A DNA stretch of 64,000 nucleotides from Lutraria lutraria (lineage: Eukaryota > Mollusca > Bivalvia > Venerida > Mactridae), in the NCBI GenBank assembly GCA_964023205.1, contig OZ026844.1, positions 37,137,963 through 37,201,962 on the forward strand, in the 5' to 3' direction. Below are positions 1 through 14,700 of the stretch, in pieces; position 1 is the stretch's first letter, and the number at the start of each line of letters is the position of its first letter. The notes beneath the pieces were generated by a model. That model had not been told where the DNA came from, did no database searches, and saw only the letters and a program-made list of their open reading frames with translations. The position numbers and the translations under genes were made by a program.

Positions 1-2557
1 ACCTTGAACCATAGTGCTATTACTCCACTTTACTTGGCTAGACTTGTCTCTGGTTTACACCTGATGGTCCTCTTGATTTGTTCTGTCAGGGGTTATATAA
101 TTATAGTTAAGTTGTGTGATTCTATGTGAAATATATTGTTATAGGGCTCTGACACTGTAGGATATTAATCAGCCAGTTCTCTTCCAACTGTTAAGATAAA
201 AAGGGGCTAGTGGACAGAATTTATTCTTTATATTCAACTGATAGTTAGCATTGCAAACTTCTTTTCAGTGAATGCTTGGTTACAATGATGGACTAAATAT
301 TGTGTTTTAACTGGAGTCACTACTTTTGAATGACTGTTGGAATGAAACTATTCATACTGTATCTATGCATATTACATTATACATAATGTTATCTAATCAT
401 TATCAGACACAATATGGTTACAGTTGATGATCTGGGATGTAGGACATGTCCTTGGAATTAGACTTTAGGATAATGTATAGTACAAATTATCTCTAACCAT
501 GATTGTTCTTAATTTGTAGATTATTATTATAAACACATTTGTGTAGTTCTTTGAATTTGATATTCTGTGGCATTCTGTGACAATTATCATCTCATTGATA
601 ATAAACATCCAGTTTATACAGTATATAACCTGATTGAAGTAAAGATTATCAGATATCTACATGTTGATAGTGGTCATGGGAAGAGCTATGGTCACAATAT
701 TTAGTATAACAAACACAATAAACATTTGAATGAAGGACAACCTTGTATAAAAGTCACACTTCTCTCTCCATTTTAGTGGTCTTTGTCCTCTAATTGCTCT
801 ACAAGTCTGTTAGATTTGTGTATAGGAATATAATGTCAGCTGGCTTCTGTCATGTTTACGTGATGTTGCATACTGTCAGTGATTTGTTTATTGATTCCTG
901 ATTTCCTTGTTGTACAAGATCAAAGTTTTATTGAATGAAAGTAGAAACAAACCATCAAGTTACCTGATAAGATTTAGATTAGAATGCTGTTTTTTAACCA
1001 ATTATAGTTACTCCTTATTTGAGTGCTTCATTTAAACTTTGTTACAACATTTTAATCATGTCAGCTACCTGCTCAGTTGATTTATATATCTGTACATCTC
1101 TGTTTGAATATTAATTATTATAAGGGGACATTATGTGGTAAACTGCCTTTCAGTTAGCAATTTTGGTAAAAAAAACCATCTTCTTTCGTTTTAAGCTCAC
1201 CAGAGCACATAGTGATTGATTTTGATGTTACTATAAATTCAGGTTTATTGACCCTTGTATTCAATACACAAATATCAATCCAAATACCTTTCATTGTATA
1301 GTGCCTTCTCGTAATATTGCGGTATTTACAAATCTTGTAAACAAGGCTTAATGACGCCACCTAACGTCCGTTCCTGCGCAAAATTTTGTAGGACAGACGT
1401 GAAAATCGTTTAACAAGAAACTGTACCGTTGACATTGTAAAATGATAAGTTACGGCATAGTTTCATCTTATCCATTGAAAACTTACCCGGAAGTAGAAAT
1501 TCACTATCCCTAAAATCAAAATCATGATCCTTACTACATAAATAAATTAAAAGTCGCAAAGAATTATCGTGCTATTTTTTCGTCTGGTACTGAAGTTTAT
1601 GAATGACATTGGTAAATGTTGCATTGCCTCAATTTAGTTACGTCACAGCTTTTGAAACGTTTTGCTCACACTGACGGCAATAAACCTTATTGACAAACCC
1701 TTTGCAGCCCCCATGTAAATACCACGGTATTACCGAAAGCGGAAGTTTGAAAGTAGGTTAAGCATGGCCACCTACAACATCTTTGATAAACAAACAGACG
1801 CAGACAAAAATGATTTTATTTATGTAGAATTGTGCAAAAGATGCAAATGCACATTGTCAGTTGCAGAAAATTAACAGATAAGGCGTTCTTTCATTACGGC
1901 ATTTAATTTATTTGTTAGTACCGCAATACTAAGGAACTCCATCATACAGTATGTGAGACATAACTGTATATCAAAATCAGTGAAGCAAATACTGGCACTG
2001 TCAGGACACACATGAATGAACTTATGTCCCTCTTTGATCTCACACATGAATGAACTTATGTCCCTCTTTGATCTCACACATGAATGAACTTATGTCCCTC
2101 TTTGATCTCACACATGAATGAATATATAATAATACAACCATAATATTTGGATATTTCAACAAAAGTAAACTTTGTAAGATTAATAATTTGGTAAAATGAG
2201 TGATTCTAATTTACCATGAGTTACGGTTATTATCATTTATTGATTGCTTCATGTCTGTATATGTCTAAATAAAAGTAAATTGTGTATATCAAGAGGCCTT
2301 CCTGAGGTTGATCACATTTTTAGCCTAGACACATTTCTCAGCAGTTTTTAGTTTACTAGAACACAAAGTGAGAATATAGGGATATAAATGCCTGGTTCTC
2401 TTGTATATTATCTTTACTTTGGGGCAGCTTGGAAATTATCATAGCTGTCAATTGAGTTTTTAACAACAGACAACAAGAATCATTCTCCCCTCCTACCCCC
2501 AATACCAGACATTTGAATACTTTGACTCTCTGTCATACTGTTTGTTCTTTATTTCAG
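1..2557. other. Upstream SLMAP intron (inferred)
   Basis: AT-rich, no recognised exon. The first half of the FHA domain must be encoded before the window, so this is inferred to be intron. It contains a short tandem repeat (2007-2122) and, around 1360-1790, a more CpG-containing stretch that may be an old repeat. A possible fragment of the AGCTCACCAGAGCAC repeat start is at 1195. Confidence 0.5.
2007..2122. repeat. 34-bp tandem repeat, 3.4 copies
   Basis: Unit starts CACACATGAATGAACTTATG and ends TTTGATCT; copies begin at 2007, 2041, 2075 and 2109 and are essentially identical, indicating recent expansion. Confidence 0.95.
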
Positions 2558-2714
2558 TTCTACCTCCAGGACACAAAGAGTAGTAATGGAACGTTTGTTA
2601 ATGACCAGAGATTATGTAAGGGTGGAGAAGAGAGTCCACCCAGAGAAATCTACTCAGGAGATCTTATACAGTTTGGTGTTAATGTCATGGAAAATAACCG
2701 ACGGGGAGAGAAAA
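2558..2714 (+). CDS. SLMAP: SLMAP exon 1 of 26 visible: FHA C-terminal half
   Basis: 157 nt, entering in phase 0 after a TTTATTTCAG acceptor and ending in phase 1 at GTAAGT. It encodes [13 protein letters not shown] and continues to [13 protein letters not shown], the last strands of an FHA domain. The SSNGT loop is one of the phosphopeptide-contacting loops of FHA domains; the GR and SxxH loops must lie in exons outside the window. Confidence 0.93.
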
Positions 2715-5700
2715 GTAAGTCTGGATAAAATTGTAATACAGTAAAGTTCCGCTATTAAGACCACCCTTCGGACCGCCATGAAGTGGTCTTAATTTGAAGT
2801 CGGTCTTAATAGCGGAACTCAGGTGTTGATGATGATAACAATAGTAATATGTAGTTCAACTATACAAGCCACTTGACATACATTCTGTTCCTTGATTGTG
2901 TGTTTATTAGTATTTTTTGCATGTGCTTTCTTCATATTGTTTATGTAAAAAATGCATTAATTACAGAAAGCTGAGTTCTTTTTGAGAGTTCAAAAAGTAC
3001 AAAAATCTGATTTATGAACATCTGTCAATGAGTGATTTCATGGTCCTCTGTCCTGTACTCAGACTGTATTCTATTGGTGATTGTAATTTTATAATTGATT
3101 CAAACACACCATTGATATGGTTTAAGTAAATAAATAGAAAAACAACATAAACAGAAACATAAAACTGAAATTATTTTATTATCAATACATATATATTAAA
3201 CAGAAAAAACATTTGCATCATTAAATGTCATTTAGTGACTGATATTGATAGCCTGTACATATGAACATAATATTATAACGAGTCCAGTAAGTCCTGTCAT
3301 TGGTACACTCAATATTGTCAAGAGTTTTTCTCTTCTTTTCTCTTTCCTGACCTGAAACAACAAAATGAAAAAATCATTATTCTATTTGCATCAAGTTTGA
3401 AGTGCTTAGTAAAAATCACCAAAAACAATAAATTATTACAGTGCGGAATAATCAGTGATATAAATAAAGTGTTGAATATTTTAATCAAGGAAAATGTTTA
3501 ATAATCCATACAGTATTCAGTGATATTTTAAAGACCTAGAATGATAATGCAAGAAAATAATGCGTCATGCTGATAAAAATATACGAGGATCATAAAGCAC
3601 CAATCGAAAAATTATTCGATCTCATTAAAATAATTAGCCAAAATACGTACCTATCCAAAAACTCGTAACAAATGCATTTGTTTCTTTTTGTGAAAACACG
3701 TTCACATCAAGATGAGCAACAACACCAATTAATCCATCGGTGTTAATTGACACTTTTAGACCCCTTTATTACAGTCATTTAATCGTGTTGATCCATTTGT
3801 TTTCACAACTAATTTACGAGCGTGTCAACACATATGCCGAATCGGGTTAGGTATAAAGTTTAAACAGACGGACCGGTCGTATTACCGGGACCAAAATACG
3901 TAGAAATACCGGTATTGGGACCGAATAAAGTGGTCTTAATACGTGATAGCGGGGCGGTCTCATTATCGGAACCGGCGACCATTGAAATAAAGAAGGAAAA
4001 TATCGGGACCAAGAAAAAGTGGTCGTATTATGCGGACGGTCGTATTATCGGGACGGTCGCATTATGGAACTTTACTGTAGTTATATCTGACTGATTGGTT
4101 AAAGTAGGAGCTGAAGATGCTATAAAATTTGTCAAATATTTCCCTATAAATATCCATCCCCTAATTAATACATCCCTCAAACTCCCAATAGATGCATGCT
4201 TATGGAGGATGGGAGACTAGTACTGGTTCTTTCCATGAACGATGGTTAGGTGAACTGTCCGCTTTATATGACTCTGACTGTTGAAAAGAGGCGTAAAACC
4301 CGATATAAACAAATAAAAACACTAGATGCTTTAATGATTATAACTTATTGTTATTGGAGATTGTTTGGAAAACATTGTGCAATAGGAAATTGTATTTGTC
4401 ATGATTATGTTCACATAATATAGACATATAATACACAGTCTTTATTTTTGTTTACTTTATTTGTAGATGAACTTTCTTTGATCTTAAAGTGTAATGTTAT
4501 TTTACTGGGCAAACACAATGTTTGTTACAGATCATAAAATGGATTCATTTACTTGTTGTATGATGATCTTAAACCGTTCTCCATGTTTGGTTTTTATGAA
4601 ACTTCCAATGAATTAGATGTTGTGCAACTGCTGTCCATTTTATGGTAAACTGGCTGCATTATAATTGTCGCAACTATTCTTTGTATGGTAAAGTTGGCTT
4701 GAAATTGACATAGCATTCCTTGTAATGATATTTCATATATTTGTCATACACATTGATGTGTCTGTAATTCTCTGGATAAATCTGGACAATAATGTTCAGT
4801 GGTTGTATATATTGGTGCATGTTCAGATTATTAATTGTGGTTTACAGACAGAGTCATAGGAATTACTGGATTTAATAACTTGTGTACAATTACCATATTT
4901 AGTTATTTCTATCTATTGGATTCCAGAACATTCTATAGTCTGATTGTAGTAGTTGTTTGTCTGAAACATGCACAATATGTCTCCAATAGTGGTTTAATGA
5001 GTAAAGGACTGTATATGATCCCCTTTTAAAATTGTCCTTGATAAATCCTTCTACCTGTTCCACTATTGGGACCTAAGAATTTTCATTTTTCATCTGGTTA
5101 AAAATGCCAACATAATGTACCTTAGTTACCCCACTGTTAAAATTTTGAGTCACATAATTGCAAACCCAACATTTATTTATGGAGAACCTTGTCCATGAAA
5201 TCTCTGCATTAAATTGGATCAGTTATATTGTTAATGAAATGGTTTGTTGAAAATCTAATCATGTGCTACTGAATTAAAATTTGTGAATCATCTTTAAATG
5301 GCCATAAATCTTGTTTTGTGATGATATTTTGATAGACTGCCAACCTGTGCTTAAAATAAAATTGTGAATAAATTGTTGTTGTTTTTTATATCTTGTATCT
5401 ATGTTTACAAGAGTGTCATGTTCTGTATGATGATTAAAGTTTGTTTTCTGATGGAGGTTTTATTTCTAATTAGATAAATTGGTTCAGTAATTGAGTTATA
5501 ATCTCATAGAATCCCATAAATTACATTATATAGTACTGATTTTATTTGATTATACTGTGCTATATGGGTCTATTTCTTGGTTGGAATTGAATTAATGATA
5601 CAATGATAGAAAATTGTTCAAGTACTGGTAAATTATCTTAATTAATTTAAACCAGTGTCTGTTGTTAGATTGTGCACATGGCTTACACAGATAAACTATT

Positions 5701-8700
5701 GACTACTAAGGGTTTACTGGTCTCATGGCTGAGTTTTAGTACACTTTTCTTTTGGTCGAGGTTGTAAGTTTGATTCAAGCGGCAGTGAAAGAAATTTTAG
5801 ATTACAAAGAATGAACTGTTCATCTGGTGTCTGGACCCTTAATAATTTATCATGTTATGTGACTATCGGTCTATTGTATCATGTTATGTGACTATCTATT
5901 TATCATATTATGTCACTATCTATGGTATCATGTTATGTGACTATCTATTGTATCATGTTATGTGACTATCTATTTATCATGTTATGTGACTATCCATGGT
6001 ATCATGTTATGCGACTATCTAGTTATCATATTATGTGACTATCTATGATATCATGTTATGTGACTATCTATGATATCATGTTATGTGACTATCTATGGTA
6101 TCATGTTATGTGACTATCTATTGTATCATGTTATGTGACTATCTATTGTATCATATTATGTCATTATCTATTTATCATATTATGTCACTCTCTATTTATC
6201 ATGTTATGTGACTATCTATTGTATCATATTATGTGACTATCTATTGTATCATGTTATGTGACTATCTATTTACCTTATTATGTGACTATCTATGGTATCA
6301 TGTTATGTGACTATCTATTGTATCATATTATGTGACTATCTATTTACCTTATTATGTGACTTATCTATGGTATCATGTCATGTGACTATCTATTGTATCA
6401 TGTTATGTGACTATCTATTGTATCATGTTATGTGACTATCTATGGTATCATGTTATGTGACTATCTACGGTATCATGTTATGTGACTATCTATTGTATCA
6501 TGTTATGTGACTATCTATTTACCTTATTATGTGACTTATCTATGATATCATGTCATGTGACTATCTATTGTATCATGTTATGTGACTATCTATTGTATCA
6601 TGTTATGTGACTATCTATGGTATCATGTTATGTGACTATCTACGGTATCATGTTATGTGACTATCTATGGTATCATGTTATGTGACTATCTATTGTATCA
6701 TGTTATGTGACTATCTATTGTATCATGTTATGTGACTATCTATTGTATCATGTTATGTGACTATCTATTGTATCATGTTATGTGACTATCTATTGTATCA
6801 TGTTATGTGACTATCTACTGTATCATGTTATGTGACTATCTATTGTATCATGTTATGTGACTATCTATTGTATCATGTTATGTGACTATCTATTGTATCA
6901 TGTTATGTGACTATCTATTGTATCATGTTATGTGACTATCTATTGTATCATGTTATGTGACTATCTATTGTATCATGTTATGTGACTATCTATTTATCAT
7001 GTTATGTGACTATCTATTTATCATGTTATGTGACTATCTATTTATCATGTTATGTGACTATCTATTGTATCATGTTATGTGACTATCTATGGTATTATGT
7101 TATGTGACTATCTATTGTATCATGTTATGTGACTATCTATTTATCATGTTATGACTCAGTGTGATGTTGCATATTCTACAAAAATGTGACACCATCTTTA
7201 CCACATCGAAGAATTCTGATTGTAAATTGAACATCATTATTTAATTAATTTATTTACTGATTACAATAATACAAATACAGTGCAACCTATGTAGAGCAAC
7301 ACCTCTGAAAACTGCATGTATTGACTGTTATTTAGAGGTTGTTGCTTTACAGAGGTTAAATTAACAGTAAATACCAACAATTGGAAAGTTTGATGATGTT
7401 GTATAGAGAGGTTGTTGATCTACAGAGGGCTGCTCTGGAGAGGTTATACTGTGTATTAATTCATACAAAAGTTTGATTTTGTGAGATATATTTGTCTGGT
7501 TTAGTTTTCTCTTATTTGTGGTCTTAAGTTCATTATAATGTGTCTGTGCTCCTCTGAATACCTTCAACATGAAGACACTGTTAAATCTGTCCATAAAGAC
7601 CAGATAGATAACTTGCTGACCCTGAGAAACAATATGTACTCTTTATTCAGAGAGGTTAGCATGAACTGCAGGTGCTTGTATTAGAAATAAAACTACTGGT
7701 TCTTATAGCTAGATGGTCCCTGTTTACAGGTTGTCTTAAGCTCATGTATTATTTAATTGTTTCTATTTACAGTAACCCATGGATGTATTATAGCTACAAT
7801 CACATTGTTTCATCCTGATGGAAGAGAAGCAAAACCGGTGTAAGTGTTCAACTATACTGCTCGAAAAAATATCAAACTTTATTTATGTTTATTGTCTTTA
7901 TGTTGTTAAGTTTGCATGTACTAAACTTTAAAGTTTTTGTACATAAAGGACCACAATTCTTGCTAGATATAGTAGATATATCAACTTCAAGTCATTTTTT
8001 AAAAATTTCTCTGACTTCTGTAATATGATTTAATTGACAGTTCAGACTTGAGATAATTGATATATGACAGAGTTATGATCCTTTTCTTAGTTATTTGAAT
8101 TCACTACTACATATCTTTCTATTTAATTATATGGGGGAATATGATACCTTATTACAAAATTGCTGTCCTAGTTTAATATTAGAGTTCATCAGAGTTGTTT
8201 ACTTTTCTTGTTTGAGAAGTTTAGCAGAGTTGTTGCCCTTTATAATGCAATGAATGAAGACAGTGCCTTTGCCTTTCAAGATTTCAAATCACAACTAAAT
8301 TAATGTTTTGTGGAAATATCCAGTTTTATTAGATGTTGTCTTGTTTTCCCACCATCCTTGTGGGCGGTACACAATAACTGCTTACCATTAATTAATGATA
8401 CAACATGACATAATGTTTGTAGTTTTATAGGCTGGGAAAAGGTTGCTATGAATACTGACATTTAGAAAACTTTCTGCCATATAAGCAATCACAATATTTT
8501 TTCCTATTTATTGGCCTCATATTATTACTAGCTATGTAAGCTTGATACATTTTGTGAGATTATTATTATAATCTATTAAGGATTTATAATTACAATGTAT
8601 GAGTTGTGGTATAGTATGATGTGTTCATGTTTGGATACAAACTTTCCTTAAAATAATAACATGGGATGTATTTTTTCGGCATGCAAGCAAGTTTGGTTGG

Positions 8701-11700
8701 TGTTTTTTTTTCATTTGATTATTTTCCTTAAAAATTGCACTGAAGCAAAAATTGACCTTTTCTGTTACCTTAAGTTTGTATGACAATCACTCATGAATTA
8801 GTTAAATGATAATTTATTTCTTAGACATTCATATATGTACATATTATGGCCTTTTTTCAGAGTTGGCCGCAAGCACGGATTTGACTGTAGGGGCTTTATG
8901 ATATTTCCTCATTCCTTTGCATAAAAATTGTCCCTGAAGTGAAATATTACTGTAGCTCTGTGTATACATAGATTTGTTGTGTTTACAAAAAAATTTGAGT
9001 CTGAAAACATATCATGAGTTTATACTATTCCTGGTTAAAAAAACATTTGTTTGAATAATAAGAAGAGTTGCAGCCCTTTGATACCTTAAATCATATAATG
9101 TTCATTGATATTTCAGCTTGTTCAATACCCCAACACCAGGAATCACAATACAGTCCCAGGAGTTGTATAAATTAGCTCAATTTTTACAGGAGGCTCTCCA
9201 CAGGGAAAAGATGTTGGAACAGAAACTGTCTACACTTCAGAAACTTGTACAAAATACTCAGGAATCCTCTGAAGGTGGATGGCAGGTATGTGATCTGGGG
9301 GGAAAGTCTGACTTATATCATGTTACTAGGTGTGTCCACCCTATCATTGAAGGTAGGAATGGGGTTATATGGTATCTGGAGAATGAAAACCTGGTTTTGT
9401 GACAATTCCTGTCACATGTCATATAAACTATATCTCTAAACTAAAAAAATAAAAAATAAAATATTTTGTTTACCCATATTTGGCGGGATGTTATTTTTAG
9501 CCTTATTGAAACATTCATGGTCAGTCATGATTTCTGTTTTTATGCTCCCAAAATTCGAGATGGTGAAAGTGCATTACCCCTATCTGTTGGTCCATGTGTG
9601 TCCGTTGGTTCAGATTTTGGTTTCCGAGCAATAACTCCAGAAATATATTTCATGGATTGGTTTCATAATTTACATGAAGGTGTATAAAAATAAAATGTAG
9701 GTCAAAACATTTTCATAGGAGTTATTGCCCCCTTTTTGACTTAGTTTCTACAGAAGGGTTTTGGGCCTTAAATTTAGGAGAGGTGTATATTAAAAAAAAC
9801 CATAAATCTGTGTGTTCTACTTACAGGCTCTGATAGATGAAGACAGATTACTCTCTAGATTGGAGGTGCTGGAAAATCAACTTCATGCATACTCAAAGGT
9901 TACCATGGTTATATATATCTAGTCTTTGTTACTATAGCAACAATATAACTAAGGCTCAGAAGTTACTGGGACCTAAGTTATGAGAGGAATGTGAAATGAT
10001 TTCTTGTCTTGTTGTCAAATCTTTTGATATTTTGTGTTCTGATTTGATACTTACTAGTTTCAAGTCTAACAGATGTCATGTGTAAGTCTATTACTTTAGT
10101 GTTCATGTAACATCTGATGAAGTGGCAGCATAAGTTGAGTATTGACTCCTTGATAACCCGCCTGTGTGGTTGAGTGGTTAAGGTCGCTGACTTCAAATAT
10201 CTGTAACCTCTCACTGATAGAGGGTCGTTGGTTCGAGCCCCGCTACCGACCATGTCTCTTTATGTGAGAAAGTAGGCAGTTGCTTATGGAAGATGGGAAT
10301 CTAGTACTGGTTCTTCCCAGGAACAATGGTAGATGAACTGTCAGCCTCATATGACTGACGTAAAATTCGATACAAACAACAAAAAAAAAAAAGAATCCTT
10401 GATAGGGGATTGATATGAGAGAATGTTTGTTGCAAGAATTTATATAAGAGTGTATAATTATGTGTGCTATATATGATGGATGGATTATTACAAAAAGGGA
10501 CATATTGAAGTATTTAAGATGTTGTTATATTTTATTCTAGAATCATACTGAAGATACTTTGAGACAAGAACTTGTTCAGTTACAGGAAGAAAAACTGAAC
10601 TATGAAACAACTGCTAAGGTAGTTACGTCTTCATCAACTCTTATATGTATTTATTACTAGTTAATTTTGTAGGGCCTTTGATTTGGCTCATTGGAGATGA
10701 TTCAAGTATTTGGTTGACAAATATCATATTTGTCATCTGTCTAAGGACTGCAATGTGTACCAATCATAGCAAATTATTTAAGTTTATTAGTGCTTTCTTA
10801 GCTTAGAAATAAATGTCTATGAAATGATGCCCAGGTTATTGTAATTATCTTATTTATGAATCCAATCTTTTTCCCTGTATTGCCTTGTATGATATGATAA
10901 TTTAAAAATCTCCTACATTTAGGAATCATTAATGAAAGTTCTTCAAGAGAAGATAGAAGCTGTGGGAAAATTATCTGATCTTGAACGTTCCTTAACCAAG
11001 TCTGAGGATGAATGTGGACACATGAAAGAAATGTGTGAACAATCACAAGAAGAACTTCAGATTCTCGCAGAAAAATATCAGGACCAATTAAAAGAGGTTC
11101 AAGATTTACAGATACAGTTACAAGTAAGTTTCTTATAAACATAATCAGATACTGTATTAACTAATTACATATAGGAATCAAAGATCAAATTTTTATGCTC
11201 CCTTGCGAAGAAAAGAGGGTGTGTTGCATTGCACATGTAGGTCGGTCCGTAATCAAAACTTGTCTGGGCAATAAATGGAGAACTATTTCGCCTAAGCTCC
11301 TTAAATTTGGTTGGGAGGTTGGTCATCACATGTAGATGACCGCTATAGATTTTGAGGTCAGTAGTTAAAAGTTCAAGGTCATACTACCCTGTTGACCTGT
11401 AGGGGGCATGCTTGTTTCACAAACACTTCTTGTTTCCAAAGATTTCAGCAGATTGAATGATCTTGTGGATTATTTTTATGAAGCTTGTTAGTTTGTTGAA
11501 GAAATCTTAGGGTAACCAGTGGTTGATAAGCCCATTCTCTTCTAATCTTTAATTTCTACAAAAACATGTTTTAATGAATTACAGGATGCAGAAACAAAAC
11601 ATATGGAAGAAATTGAGAAGGCTGAAAAAGATAAGTTAGAACTACAAGATAAACTTGAAGAGATGATTAAACAAGAAGCTGCTCTCACTGCCAAGGTCTT

Positions 11701-14700
11701 AATTCAGGCTACTTTTCTTATTATGTATTGTTCATATAAAATTATTTATGTAATAGAATTTTTTTTATGGGTTTTCACCAGAATTTCAGTTAAATACTAG
11801 GGACTGTAAATCTGACCAATTTTCCTGGATTGAGTACCAGTATTGACCTTGTTCTCTACAGGTAACTAACTCCTTCTTATGATTTTTTTAAAAGTTATAA
11901 TGACAGTATGTAACTTAAGCTACCTTTCTGATGTCTGAGACATGTACAAATTACCATTTATCCAAAGTATACAGTTGGATAAGGTGATGGAAGTTTAGGA
12001 ATTTGATCTACCAGTCATAAAAACCTGAAGTTGCACACTAACATACTGACTTCTACTTGTAGGTCAAATCATTACAATTTGATCATTATTGTTATTTCTT
12101 TGCATTTATCACCATTTTCAACATGATTTCAGTCATATCATGGCGGGCAGTTATCTGTACTTACTGATTTATATTTGTAGGTTGAATCATTACAAGTGGA
12201 TCAGGATATATCTAATGAACAGATAACTGAAATGAGAGCTAAACTTGACCAGTTTGTTGATACCAATGAAGATGATCATATCAATAACATGAAAACTATG
12301 GATTCTGACTCAGAAAAGATTGATTCAGAAAGTGAAGGTTTGTAACCTTAAGTGCTTGTGTTAATGTAATGAATGGGTCTGTATTATTTGATGCAATAGT
12401 TAGTTTAAAATTGTTTATTTAATATATATATTAGGCTCACTCTGAGGCATCAACATACTTGTTGTGGTTGGGGTTGTCATCAAAAGTATTATTATTCTAA
12501 GAAGGGTTAGATTTAGGGTTTTACCACGAACTCAGACCTTTGTCTTTAGACATTCAAGGTCATATTGCTGAAAATCTCATTTTTTTTATTAATTGTCAAA
12601 TATTGTTGAAGGAAAATGTCTGTTTTCGTCTGTTTTTACTGTATGAAATATAAGGTCTTATAAATAGTTTAATTGATTCTTACGTATATATATTCTCTAC
12701 AGTAATATCATCTGTGATCATACAACCTACTGTTGAAAAAGTAGATAAAGAAAGTATAGATGATATACCTGAAGATGTCGAGGGAAAACTGAAGGAAACC
12801 CAGCAACAGATAGAAGTATATAAGTGTAAGTATACATCGTGTTTTGTATACATCTTTGTTTTTACAAGAACATTGATCATTGAAATAAGTTACCTTGAAA
12901 TTATTTTGTTATTTTGGTGAGAATATAAATATGTTTAATGTGTATTCTTGTTGTATTAGTTGTATAGTAATCTTGTACTATTTTTCAAGTTGATATTTTA
13001 TATTTGTATATTTTTGTAGTAAAATTAAAAGAATCAGAAAAACAGCTTCAGGAAAGTGCAGAACATGTTGAACAATTACAAAGTAAGCTCTCTGAAAAGA
13101 AAATTGCTTTCTATTAACATTATGTACAAATCTAGGTTTGGTAGGTCCGTAAATTTATGTATTTTTGGTCAGATGAAGTGAAACATTGGTATGTGAAAAT
13201 TTAATGACAAAGTAAAAAGTCTAGGGTTGGCAGAAAAAATGGTCAGCCCAGTTAGCATGCCTTAGAACAAATGTGAATGTATTTGGCTTGTAAATGTAGT
13301 GTTTATTCAGGTTACATATCACAAAGCAATATTTCATACTTAGGTGTAAATTTTATTGATTAAGCTATGATTACTACATCCAATTGATTTTTACATTGTG
13401 TTGTAAATTTATAATGATGAAATTTTCATGGTTGCTGTATTGAATTCAGTTAATGGATAATATGTAAACTAAAACTACTCTTATTGTTTGTACAATTTGT
13501 TTGTGGTATAATTGTGCTATATGATATTTTAATGATTTTTCTGATAAATAAAATTCTCTTTGTAGAAGAATTAGAATCATCTAAATTAGAATCCTTACAG
13601 TATGTTGCCAAAATTTCATCACTAGAAGGTAAAAATTTCTGGTTATTATTTTGTCGTCATCATGAACTGTTTTCACAGTCCTTGTTCCAAGATTTAAGTC
13701 CATACTTGCATGCTACCACTTATATCTCTTGTGTGTAATGTTGTAAATCTGCAAATGAAGACCAGTCTAGAATTCAGACATCTGATTGGTTCATTTATTG
13801 AATGGTCTGATAATTGACCAATAGCAGAGCTTCATTTTTATACTAGTCCTCAAGCTGTAGATTTTTAACATTTGTCTGAAGGATTAGATTTATAATGTTG
13901 TTTATTAAGATATTTTAGAACTTATGTTCTTATTATGTGATAATTTATTGTTGTATAATGTTTACTATCCCTTATTTTACAAGGTATGTGATGTATTACC
14001 TCCTTCATATCACAGTTACTCCCCTTTCTTTCTGTTCAACTCAAAATGCATGGTTTTGATGAAATTTACCAAAATATTCAAGTTTAACTCTGTTTTCATC
14101 AAATGGAATGAAATCATAGTAACTTTTATAAAATCAGTATACTTGTCACATTGTGTATGTATTATTATTTGATGATTAAGTTGTACATTAAGGATACTGG
14201 CTATATGACGTCCCATAGTTCAAATTTTGAATTACCTTTTGTATTTATTACTTTAGAGATAAAATATTTCTTCTGGCCACTTCGGTTTTAATTTTATTTA
14301 CACCATTCTACAGTTCTGGGAAATAGTTGTACTGAAAATTTCCACTTAGAAAAATTAGAAATATGGCATTAGAAAATATCTGTTTTTATCATTGTAAATG
14401 TCCCATGATATTTTAAGATTCAGTTTGTAGTTACTAGTGTCTTTTAACCATCTGATATTTACAGAAAGCAGTGTTCTTTTATCAAGAAAGTGATAAAAAA
14501 TACCCTGCCTGTTATTACTGAGTTATTCCCCTTTGTCCCATAACAGGTGTGTAGGCCCTGTGGTATGTTTTTCAACTGAATTTTAAGTACAGATTAGACT
14601 TATAATCTTATAAACTAGTTATTGTTTTTGGTCTGCATCGATGATGAAATCTTCTATTTTTTGGGGGGTGGGGATCATTGGCCTTGTCACTGATGCACAT

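Noticed and set aside
1195..1215. Possible copy of the AGCTCACCAGAGCAC element
   Set aside because: Only about 15 bp match the left cap, with no internal unit or right hairpin nearby; listed only as a possible remnant.
5848..7153. CRISPR-like regular repeats
   Set aside because: Units are contiguous 24-25 bp with no unique spacers, in a eukaryotic intron; this is a minisatellite.
10156..10252. tRNA gene with intact A and B boxes
   Set aside because: It is followed by a conserved body and A-rich tail and flanked by target duplications, and related copies occur elsewhere in the window; it is a SINE head rather than a functional tRNA.
10798..11142. Minus-strand 114-codon ORF
   Set aside because: It is the antisense shadow of SLMAP exon 6, whose sense frame has clear homology and splice sites.
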